Shown in pieces: positions 1-5,353 of a stretch of 5,353 bases of DNA. How positions within the stretch are numbered: position 1 is the stretch's first letter; each line of letters begins with the position of its first letter. Where the stretch lies: assembly GCA_016763395.1 (NCBI GenBank), contig JAESTW010000626.1, positions 1 to 5,353 of the forward strand, given 5' to 3'. Made by a program: the position numbers and the translations under genes. This DNA is from Kofleriaceae bacterium (lineage in GTDB: Bacteria; Myxococcota_A; Polyangia; Haliangiales; Haliangiaceae). The notes beneath the pieces are model-generated. The model was given only the letters and a program-made list of their open reading frames with translations, had not been told where the DNA came from and did no database searches.

Positions 1-166
1 CCGTGAAGACTTGTCGCGGCTCGTGGTCGGCACCGTTTGCTTTCGCATCAGGATCGCAGTTGAGAGTGTCCACCAGCGAGTAGTTTGCCAACTTCGCTAG
101 ATCGCCAATCGTCGCTACGGCTCGGGAGGTTTCCTGGGACAGTCGATTTGTCATAGGGCTATTCAT
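1..166 (-). CDS. Partial CDS (N-terminus only), possibly SelO/YdiU-like protein
   Basis: An open frame reads from an ATG at 166 (second in-frame ATG at 154) to the left edge, giving 55 codons without a stop; the gene continues outside the window. The visible product begins MNSPMTNRLSQE and has a helical, soluble-looking stretch (SRAVATIGDLAKLANYSLVD). It then reads TLNCDPDAKANG, followed by HEPRQVF. No signal peptide or membrane segment is seen. The PRQV motif shortly after the N-terminus, preceded by a 'DP' segment, recalls the start of SelO/YdiU pseudokinases, which AMPylate target proteins, where a P-R-x-V motif precedes a Y-x-x-V-x-P element. That next element would lie beyond the edge, so the family call is a resemblance only. 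The frame stays open upstream to 388, but residues before 166 look non-coding (rich in C, P, R, W). I therefore prefer the ATG at 166 or 154. No strong Shine-Dalgarno precedes either; AGG at 169-171 is the best. The coding call is fairly sure, the family is not. Confidence 0.5.
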   Translation of the reverse strand, partial: MNSPMTNRLSQETSRAVATIGDLAKLANYSLVDTLNCDPDAKANGADHEPRQVFT

Positions 167-216
167 GACCTGGGTAGAAGGGCTTTGCAACCAGTTCTGT
201 CTGATTTTACAATCAC

Positions 217-548
217 TCAGTTGAGGCCACGGATCTGCCTGAACATGCGGTCGAGACGTTCGACAAACTTGGGGAGGTGTTCTGCAACCGTGCCCTCCTA
301 GCCTAACCACTTCGAACACTGCGTCTTTAACATTGGGATTCTCTGGTATTGCGTTCTTTGTCTCAGCAGCGCATCGGACGCTGGGAGGCTAAGTGAAATC
401 CTTACGACGATACTGTCGATTCAAAAGAGGAGCTTGGCAGCACACTCCTGCTTCACGATCCTCTGTCTCGCGCGAGTCCCAAGCACTCAGCGACTTCAGC
501 CAGATGGTCTATCCTCGCCTTCATCAGCTTCTGCCACCTTTCTGACAT
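217..548 (-). pseudogene. Decayed small gene of unknown function, frames broken
   Basis: Three stretches that look like real protein lie end to end on the minus strand in three successive frames. The first starts at an ATG at 548 and reads MSERWQKLMKARIDHLAEVA, then ECLGLARDRGS and a TGA at 453-455. The second reads AAETKNAIPENPNVKDAVFE, then VVRLG (about 370-299); it sits after an in-frame TAG at 389-391. The third reads EGTVAEHLPKFVERLDRMFR, then QIRGLN and a TGA at 217-219. Removing one G from the GGAGGG run near 292-297 joins the second and third into one continuous protein end. Joined up, the ancestor would be roughly 110 residues, mostly helical and charged, with no membrane segment. 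I do not recognise the family. The stop lies 50 bases before the ATG of the next minus-strand gene. The alternative is that these are chance open stretches in intergenic DNA. Confidence 0.33.
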
Positions 549-602
549 CGCATTTCTAGGTTGGCTAAAAGAATGGTATTCGCTGGCTGAATCCTAGGCA
601 AG

Positions 603-615
603 GCTCACCGTGAGC
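603..615. promoter_or_regulatory. 13-nt palindrome, possible operator
   Basis: GCTCAC-C-GTGAGC is a perfect 6+1+6 inverted repeat 74 bases upstream of the ATG of the 225-aa gene. Its size and symmetry suit a dimeric regulator site. It is too short and has too little loop to be a terminator. No convincing -35/-10 pair could be placed around it, so an operator role is only a possibility, and 13-nt palindromes also occur by chance. Confidence 0.15.
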
Positions 616-662
616 TATCCTCTTACTTTTGCTGCTCGCGTGGTTCTCGGACTTCATGTAAG

Positions 663-683
663 AAGGAGGGCACCAAGGAAGAG
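663..683 (+). promoter_or_regulatory. Ribosome-binding region of the 225-aa gene
   Basis: Two purine-rich stretches precede the ATG at 689. AAGGAAG at 675-681 sits 7 bases before the ATG and is the likely working site. A stronger match, AAGGAGGG at 663-670, ends 18 bases away, which is too far for normal spacing. An in-frame TAA at 659-661 rules out any upstream in-frame start, so the ATG at 689 is the first possible one in this frame. Confidence 0.5.
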
Positions 684-688
684 ACCGC

Positions 689-1366
689 ATGGGCAATAGC
701 AAGAAACTAAAACAAGCACATAATTTGGTGCGTTCAGGGACTGCACCCGAAGATGCCGCAAAGGCCCTCGGAGTATCGCTTACCTCACTTCAAGCCAGAA
801 TAGAGAAAGCCGAGGCTGATGAGCAATTGGCCCAACGAACGCTTCTCAAGCGTCGCATTGAGCAATTGAGTGACGATGATCTAGTTCACTGGAATGAGCT
901 CTTAGAGTCGGGTCTCAATGAGGCTGCGGCAATCAAAACCCTATGTACATGGCCAGAACTGATCACGGAAAGCGAAGCCAACGCTCGCTTTGAAACCAAG
1001 GCAAAGCTGGTGTCCCATGGAGAATTGGGTTGTCATGTCTTGGTAGTACCCCCGCAAGCCCCAAGCAATGTTCCCGATTGTTGTTGGATGTGTGACACTC
1101 ACTATTTTTCCTTGGTCGAACGCTTTGGTTGTGGATATGACATTGGCACAATCATCATTGATGGCGATCTGACTCTGAAACGCGAGGCAAACATCAGCGA
1201 CCGGCTCATGTGCCTAGTTGTGGCAGGCAGCCTGCGTGCTTCCGAATTTAACATCTTTGAAACAGAGGTTTGTATCTATGGTGATCTGAAGCTTGAGGTC
1301 CTAAGCGACTATGATGACCTGCTCACCGTTCATGGGCGACGAGAAGTGCAATCCGTTATTGATTGA
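689..1366 (+). CDS. Hypothetical 225-aa protein, HTH-like N-terminus and beta-strand-repeat C-terminus
   Basis: Complete gene; function not recognised. Residues 7-35 (start KLKQAHNLVRSG, then PEDAAKALGVS at 20-30) have the pattern of a helix-turn-helix: helix, 'SG' turn, 'AA.ALGVS' and then a recognition-like helix to about 42. Residues 37-75 are charged and helical. A middle part has a cysteine cluster, CCWMC at 131-135, plus C115 and C148; this could bind a metal, but no standard pattern is complete. From 153 on, short strands repeat about every 18-21 residues: GTIIIDGDLTL (153-163), LMCLVVAGSLRA (173-184), EVCIYGDLKL (193-202) and LLTVHG (211-216). The recurring hydrophobic-x-G-[DS]-L core resembles stacked strands of bactofilin-like or other parallel beta-helix proteins. 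No signal peptide or membrane segment is seen, so it is probably cytoplasmic. It stands alone on the plus strand between apparent minus-strand relics, and by eye is less GC-rich than the large gene to the right. The gene is likely real; the domain readings are inference. Confidence 0.75.
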   Translation: MGNSKKLKQAHNLVRSGTAPEDAAKALGVSLTSLQARIEKAEADEQLAQRTLLKRRIEQLSDDDLVHWNELLESGLNEAAAIKTLCTWPELITESEANARFETKAKLVSHGELGCHVLVVPPQAPSNVPDCCWMCDTHYFSLVERFGCGYDIGTIIIDGDLTLKREANISDRLMCLVVAGSLRASEFNIFETEVCIYGDLKLEVLSDYDDLLTVHGRREVQSVID

Positions 1367-1411
1367 TTTTGCACGCGAAGTCGATGCTTAGAAGCCCTAC
1401 GTCCCGAAGAT

Positions 1412-1726
1412 CTAGCGAAAGGGCTCCGCGAAAGGGAAGCTATTAAATCGTTTCCCGTCGAATTGGTAAATGGCTCCGTTGTCGAGGGCGAACAACAGCT
1501 CTGCTGAGTTGTCCAGTTAGATGTCCCACACCGATCGGGTTGGGAGCCCATCGTCAACGGAATAATTTTTCATCGTCTTGCCGTCATACTTCCAAGCACC
1601 TGTGTCTCTGTCGCCAAACCAAATATTGCCGAATCGATCTTCCTCAATTGCGAATACATGTTCGAGCGTTCTGTCCGGTGAAAGTCCACTCCGAAGCGAA
1701 GGTGTTGATACTGTCCGGCTTCCCAT
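1412..1726 (-). pseudogene. Reg_prop beta-propeller gene remnant with in-frame stop
   Basis: One frame from an ATG at 1726 carries the repeat signature of two-component-regulator propellers (Reg_prop). Residues 22-40 read EHVFAIEEDRFGNIWFGDR, followed by TGAWKYDGK and NYSVDDGLPTRSVWDI, which is one typical blade. A TAA at 1517-1519 then interrupts, but the same frame continues as the next blade (LDNSAELLFALDNGAIYQFD, then GKRFNSFPFAEPFR) to a TAG at 1412-1414. Blade continuity across the TAA shows a nonsense mutation, most simply of a sense codon such as TAC, TAT or CAA. Only about two blades remain, whereas Reg_prop sensor domains normally have many, so the 5' part is also lost. Such propellers usually form periplasmic sensor regions of hybrid histidine kinases or stand-alone secreted proteins; no signal peptide is left here. 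The relic lies directly downstream of the TamB-like gene on the same strand, beyond a hairpin. A short surviving peptide ending at the TAA (69 aa) is possible but unlikely to fold. Confidence 0.65.
1415..1436. repeat. 9-bp direct repeat, 13-bp period
   Basis: GCGAAAGGG occurs at 1415-1423 and again at 1428-1436, separated by CTCC. It overlaps the last codons of the propeller relic (FPFAEPFR before the TAG). A 13-bp duplication would shift the reading frame by one base and could have created the present terminal TAG. It may equally be chance. Confidence 0.3.
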
Positions 1727-1727
1727 T

Positions 1728-1747
1728 AAGGCCTCGGTGGAGGCCTT
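1728..1747 (-). terminator. Perfect hairpin downstream of the tamB-like gene, possible terminator
   Basis: AAGGCCTC-GGTG-GAGGCCTT is an 8-bp perfect stem with a 4-base loop, about 58 bases past the stop of the TamB-like gene and just before the propeller remnant. On the minus-strand transcript the stem is followed by AATGGG rather than a run of U. It therefore lacks the tail of a classical intrinsic terminator and may be a weak terminator or an mRNA 3'-end stabiliser. Confidence 0.4.
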
Positions 1748-1805
1748 GTCACGATTGGGCGTGGTACCCCAATTGCGCGGAACGTATCGTCCAAGGCTGC
1801 AATCT

Positions 1806-4800
1806 TTAGAAACGCCGAATCCACAATACATCCGCGCCGCCGGTGCCCTCATCGCCGTATGAGAGTTCCAAGAGCCATCGCTTTCGAAAGCGATACTCCA
1901 TAACTGCTTCGTTGGCGTTCTCTAGGTCCTGAGCTTCGAATCGCCGCCGGTAGGCCAGATAGATCTTATCGGTTAGCCATTTCCCTAACGTAAGTTTGTC
2001 GGCGACCGCTTCATCATCAGAGAGATCAATTTTCAAGACATCGATCGGAATAACGTCTCGGACAACCGACTGTAGCTTTCCCGTGAGGTAGCTCGATGCA
2101 ACTCCGGTGGCTCGCCCTGCGGCGCTCTGCTCGTTAGAGCCATCATCGTCCGGGGTCGCACCAAGAACGAACGAGAGTAGCTCCGCATCATCGTACCGAG
2201 CCGGGTCCGAGCGGAGTTCTAATATTGGAGCGGACGCTGTGCCGGACACGCCAACACTAAGCGTACTTGCGGAGAAGTCGTGGGTGAGTTCGATATCGAG
2301 ACTTGGGTCGGTAGTGCCGCCAAAAGCGATATCGCCTCGACGCAATTCGTAGCGCAGTCCAAAGAGTTCGATCCATCCGCCACGAGTCGCGACTGTTCCT
2401 TCTAGCAGAAGGTCACCGTCTATTCGGGCATGCAGGTCGACATCTACAAGGGTACCAACAGGGTCACCACGTACTTCGATAGTCTCAGGAGCACGAAGGT
2501 AGACGTCAATGACGGTTGCAGGAGAGGTGGCAATAGCTGCAACCAGATCGGGGGGGGCGGCTTGAATGGAATCCACAAAGATGATGTCGTCGGGAAGGCT
2601 ATCTGGGTGTAATTCGCGACTGAGACCTCCTGGCACGTTGATGATGGTCTCGCCGATATCAATGTCGAAACGCCAGTCCGATCCACGACGCTTCCCACGC
2701 AATGTGGATTTTGTGTCGACGAAAACGGAGAAGGGTCCAGCTTCCACGGGCACCTCAGAGAGCGAGAGGTCAAACGTCATGGATTTCGGAAGCAAGTCCG
2801 CCATTGCCACGGAGCCACGTATTGAAAGGTTTCCGCGACCGGAATGGCCCGTGCCCTGTACGGTGAGTTTACTCGGAGTGAGTGCCAGATTGACATCAAG
2901 GTTTCGCATGGTATTGAAAGGCGCGCCGGGGTGGATCGAACCTTTTCGAATCTTTGCGGTCCCCGTAATTACCGGATTTTCCAGAGGCCCTTCAACGTCA
3001 ATTTTGGCGCTAAACAGTCCACCAATGCTCCGGTTTGGCACTATGTCTTTAAGAAAGCCTAAGTCCCAATTCTTTGCATCGAGGGTGGTCTTCGCATGAG
3101 GCGAGGGGCCGAGGAACAGGTTGCTATCCAAGTGCAAGGTTCCGCCAGCTTTCTGCGCACCCACCAAACTAGCCTCTACGTGATTTTCTGAATAGCGAGC
3201 CTTGACCCGCAAGTCGGCGAATTCGATTCCAGCCACGATGCCACCTTCTGTGTGTGCGTCGATCGTCGCAGTCGGCTTCGCTAGGGTTCCGCTCACTATT
3301 GCAGAGGCCAACAAGGATCCCGCGGGTAGATCGCTTGTGCGCGTGTCTTGTGGCGCGAGTAGCGTCTGCAAAAGGTCAAGTGGCAGACCCAGTACCTTTA
3401 TATCGGCCTCGATCTTCGTCTTCTCTAGGGCGCTAGGGTCACCAGAGGCAAGCAGTGTCCAACCTTGGTCGAGGTGAATCCGTCCTCGTACGGCCTCACG
3501 TTCGCCAAGCGCACCACGCACCCTGAGATCAATCGAGTTTGGTTCTAGCGTTGCGATAAATTCTGAGCTTCGAACTTCCGGCTTGCCCCTTGCATCTAAA
3601 GCGCTCTGCGTTGCAAGCACGGTGGCTGTTGCCCGGCGAGCGCCTTGTGCAACCACCACGTCGATGTCTGCCTGTGAGGCTACGGGCTCAAAGCCAAGTT
3701 CAAAGATCTTGTCCCACCAAAAGAGGTCCACGTCTTTGACATCAATACGCGCTTCGAGGAGATTGTCCAGTGTAAGTCGGGTCATCGTCGAGGGTTGAAG
3801 AAGTGGCCCGGGCAGCGCAACAACAGCGGCGACCGTTGATGTAAAACGTTTGTCGATTCCCGCCTCCCCTGTGAGCTCAATCCGGGTGCCCTTAAGAGTT
3901 ACTCGCATGTTAGAATTGACAGGCTCAACGACTCTCGGGTGCACGAGGTCTTTGATCACTATCCGGAGGGAAGCCAGACTGCCGGCAGCACCAAGTTCCC
4001 CATCGAGCGTGATCTTCCCCGCGCTTGGCCAGTCTTTGGAGAGATGGGAGAGTCCTGCCATGTCGAGTGCGCTGCTCTTTATCGTGACCGAGACCAGAGC
4101 CTTTTCACCGAGGCGTTTCCAGGCGGGAAGGGCCAATGAATTGCGCGGGCCGAGTGCCGCCGCCTCAAGTGCAATCGTTCCCACACCACGAGTTTTTATC
4201 GTTGCATTGGCGCTCAAGTCTCGGTGGTCGAGGCGAAGATCTAAAACGCCGCTGCTCTTTGGAACCTGCTTGCCACTTCCGACCTCATCAAACTCGATGT
4301 GTACCGTCCCGAGCGCGCGCTTGCCCACCGCTTTTCTTAGGTTGGCACGCAAGGATACTGTCCCCGTGAGCGGAGGGTCCAGAGCCAGCGCTTTGCTGAT
4401 TCCACCCAAATTCACGTCTTGCGCGACCAGTTCGATGTTTCCCTTGAACAAGCCGCGCTCCACTTTCACCGTGCCATCGAGATTGATATGTCCGGCTTTT
4501 GAATGCAGTGCGATGTTGCGAAAGCGTAGTTCATTGTCGGTGCCGATCTCGATACTACCGCCACTACCATTCCAGCTGAGCCCTTGCGCTGCGAGTTTTA
4601 CCTGGTCGATGTCGACGATGGTGCCAAACGCAGCCAAAGAGACTTTGCTCTTCAGGTTCACATAGTGTGAGCGTTTGGCACCGCGGCTAATCAGGTGTAC
4701 GCGGAAGACATTTGGCTCTATCGTCTTAACCGTGAGCTTGGCCGATCCAAAGCCCGTGCCACCCGAGCGGAGCGAAGAGGCGACTAGCTCCGCACGGCCG

Positions 4801-5353
4801 GAGTAGTTGCCTTCGCTAAGCGAAGCCTTCCAAGAGGCGGTAAGCCCGCGTATATGGTTGCCTTCCACTGCGAAGCGCTTGCTCGCGATCTGGCCTTCAA
4901 TAGTAAGATCAGATAGCGGACCGCTCGCTGTGGCATCGAGTTTTAGATCGCCTCGCGCATCGCTATAGCCTCTTGCCAACGATTGTATTTCCGATAGGTC
5001 TAAGTGTAGCTCTGATTCAATAATAGTTCGGGCGGCGATACGAAATTTCGCCTTGGCTTCCATCCACCCGTGGTCCTCGGGCGTCTTGATGGTTGCAGAT
5101 GCAACACCCTCCTTGAGGGAGGCTTTGAGATGAATGACTCCAAACTCGGCTTTGTCCGCTTTCCCAGAGATGGATGCGGTGGCACTTGCTTCCATTGTGT
5201 CCACACTCAGGCCATCGGTTTTGCCTTCAAATTCGATGTCAATATTACTGGCAGCAGCTCCGAGCCAGAGTGCCTGTCCGTTTAGATTCGATGCCGTGAG
5301 CTGTATCTCGACACTCTTTTGTTCCAGCAAGATCGAAGCGTTGATGGTGAGAG
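1806..5353 (-). CDS. tamB: TamB-like translocation and assembly module protein (DUF490), 5' end outside window
   Basis: The frame is open through the right edge (upstream codons read LTINASI), so the TTG at 5330 is not a start and 1181 C-terminal residues are seen. The N-terminal inner-membrane anchor must lie outside the window. Residues 1 to about 850 form a long series of alternating amphipathic strands with AsmA/TamB-style phrases such as DLKLDATASGPLSDLTIEGQ and IDVEGPLENPVITGTAKI, expected to build a hydrophobic beta-groove across the periplasm. The last 350 or so residues match the TamB C-terminal domain: EGTVATRGGWIELFG from 984, RRGDIAFGGTTDPSLDIEL after it, DPARYDDAELLSFVLG from 1049, and GKWLTDKIYLAYRRRF near the end. 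The protein ends LWIRRF, an aromatic-terminated strand like that of outer-membrane partners. Known TamB works with the Omp85 protein TamA and, with the AsmA-like proteins YhdP and YdbH, in lipid transfer to the outer membrane; no TamA gene is visible here. An unbroken run of eight C lies at codons 932-934. The family is sure, the exact role in this organism less so. Confidence 0.93.
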   Translation of the reverse strand, partial: LTINASILLEQKSVEIQLTASNLNGQALWLGAAASNIDIEFEGKTDGLSVDTMEASATASISGKADKAEFGVIHLKASLKEGVASATIKTPEDHGWMEAKAKFRIAARTIIESELHLDLSEIQSLARGYSDARGDLKLDATASGPLSDLTIEGQIASKRFAVEGNHIRGLTASWKASLSEGNYSGRAELVASSLRSGGTGFGSAKLTVKTIEPNVFRVHLISRGAKRSHYVNLKSKVSLAAFGTIVDIDQVKLAAQGLSWNGSGGSIEIGTDNELRFRNIALHSKAGHINLDGTVKVERGLFKGNIELVAQDVNLGGISKALALDPPLTGTVSLRANLRKAVGKRALGTVHIEFDEVGSGKQVPKSSGVLDLRLDHRDLSANATIKTRGVGTIALEAAALGPRNSLALPAWKRLGEKALVSVTIKSSALDMAGLSHLSKDWPSAGKITLDGELGAAGSLASLRIVIKDLVHPRVVEPVNSNMRVTLKGTRIELTGEAGIDKRFTSTVAAVVALPGPLLQPSTMTRLTLDNLLEARIDVKDVDLFWWDKIFELGFEPVASQADIDVVVAQGARRATATVLATQSALDARGKPEVRSSEFIATLEPNSIDLRVRGALGEREAVRGRIHLDQGWTLLASGDPSALEKTKIEADIKVLGLPLDLLQTLLAPQDTRTSDLPAGSLLASAIVSGTLAKPTATIDAHTEGGIVAGIEFADLRVKARYSENHVEASLVGAQKAGGTLHLDSNLFLGPSPHAKTTLDAKNWDLGFLKDIVPNRSIGGLFSAKIDVEGPLENPVITGTAKIRKGSIHPGAPFNTMRNLDVNLALTPSKLTVQGTGHSGRGNLSIRGSVAMADLLPKSMTFDLSLSEVPVEAGPFSVFVDTKSTLRGKRRGSDWRFDIDIGETIINVPGGLSRELHPDSLPDDIIFVDSIQAAPPDLVAAIATSPATVIDVYLRAPETIEVRGDPVGTLVDVDLHARIDGDLLLEGTVATRGGWIELFGLRYELRRGDIAFGGTTDPSLDIELTHDFSASTLSVGVSGTASAPILELRSDPARYDDAELLSFVLGATPDDDGSNEQSAAGRATGVASSYLTGKLQSVVRDVIPIDVLKIDLSDDEAVADKLTLGKWLTDKIYLAYRRRFEAQDLENANEAVMEYRFRKRWLLELSYGDEGTGGADVLWIRRF

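Noticed and set aside
167..388. Upstream open extension of the left-edge gene, with GTG and TTG starts
   Set aside because: The residues between 167 and about 298 are rich in Cys, Pro, Arg and Trp, as expected of a shifted frame, and they overlap the better coding-like frame EGTVAEHLPK to QIRGLN.
561..589. Possible promoter beginning with TTGGCT
   Set aside because: No acceptable -10 box at 16-18 bases from it; TATTCG lies only 10 bases away.
656..661. Start-stop ATG-TAA just before a strong AAGGAGGG
   Set aside because: It lies upstream of, not downstream of, that Shine-Dalgarno-like sequence, so nothing would place ribosomes on it; probably chance.
610..699. 29-codon GTG-started frame reading SYPLTFAARVVLGLHV, slightly like a transposase N-terminus
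   Set aside because: Very short, overlaps the start of the intact 225-aa gene in another frame, and the likeness covers only a few residues with no inverted repeats nearby.
1727..1852. Upstream extension of the propeller frame to an ATG at 1852
   Set aside because: The extra residues overlap the end of the TamB-like gene in another frame and carry no blade pattern; the Reg_prop-like part begins only after the hairpin.
2566..3099. 177-codon open frame on the plus strand
   Set aside because: Antisense to the TamB C-terminal half, with low-complexity Ser/Pro/Arg content and no recognisable motif.
3850..4665. 271-codon open frame on the plus strand
   Set aside because: It lies wholly antisense to the TamB-like gene, its product is a Ser/Arg/Pro/Ala-rich string without domain features, and the opposite strand has clear family motifs. 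It is a shadow frame.

Overview
The window reads as bacterial chromosome from a Gram-negative (diderm) organism. The main evidence is a very large TamB/DUF490-type envelope protein. This gene looks fairly GC-rich by eye, and its C-terminal region ends in a phenylalanine-terminated, outer-membrane-like strand. A two-component-regulator-type propeller relic and a small protein with bactofilin-like strand repeats are compatible with a myxobacterial or other deltaproteobacterial-type genome. That lineage is inference, not something the sequence proves.

Layout, left to right. (1) Positions 1-166, minus strand: the first 55 codons of a gene running off the left edge; the visible N-terminus recalls the SelO/YdiU pseudokinase family. 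(2) Positions 217-548, minus strand: what looks like a decayed small gene, with coding-like stretches in three successive frames. (3) Positions 549-688: short intergenic stretch with a 13-nt palindrome and the ribosome-binding region of the next gene. (4) Positions 689-1366, plus strand: an intact 225-aa protein with an HTH-like N-terminus and a C-terminal set of strand-turn repeats. (5) Positions 1412-1726, minus strand: the remains of a Reg_prop beta-propeller gene with an in-frame TAA. (6) Positions 1728-1747: a perfect 8-bp-stem hairpin. (7) Positions 1806-5353, minus strand: the C-terminal 1181 residues of a TamB-like protein, open through the right edge, so its start lies outside the window.

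The only gene whose role can be stated with confidence is the TamB-like one (envelope biogenesis or intermembrane lipid transport). The left 1.8 kb looks like a low-constraint strip between two functional minus-strand genes. It holds two apparent relics and one intact plus-strand gene of unknown function. The 1181 uninterrupted codons of the tamB-like gene argue that the broken frames are real decay rather than poor sequence quality. No RNA genes, CRISPR array, insertion sequence or complete novel system could be supported.
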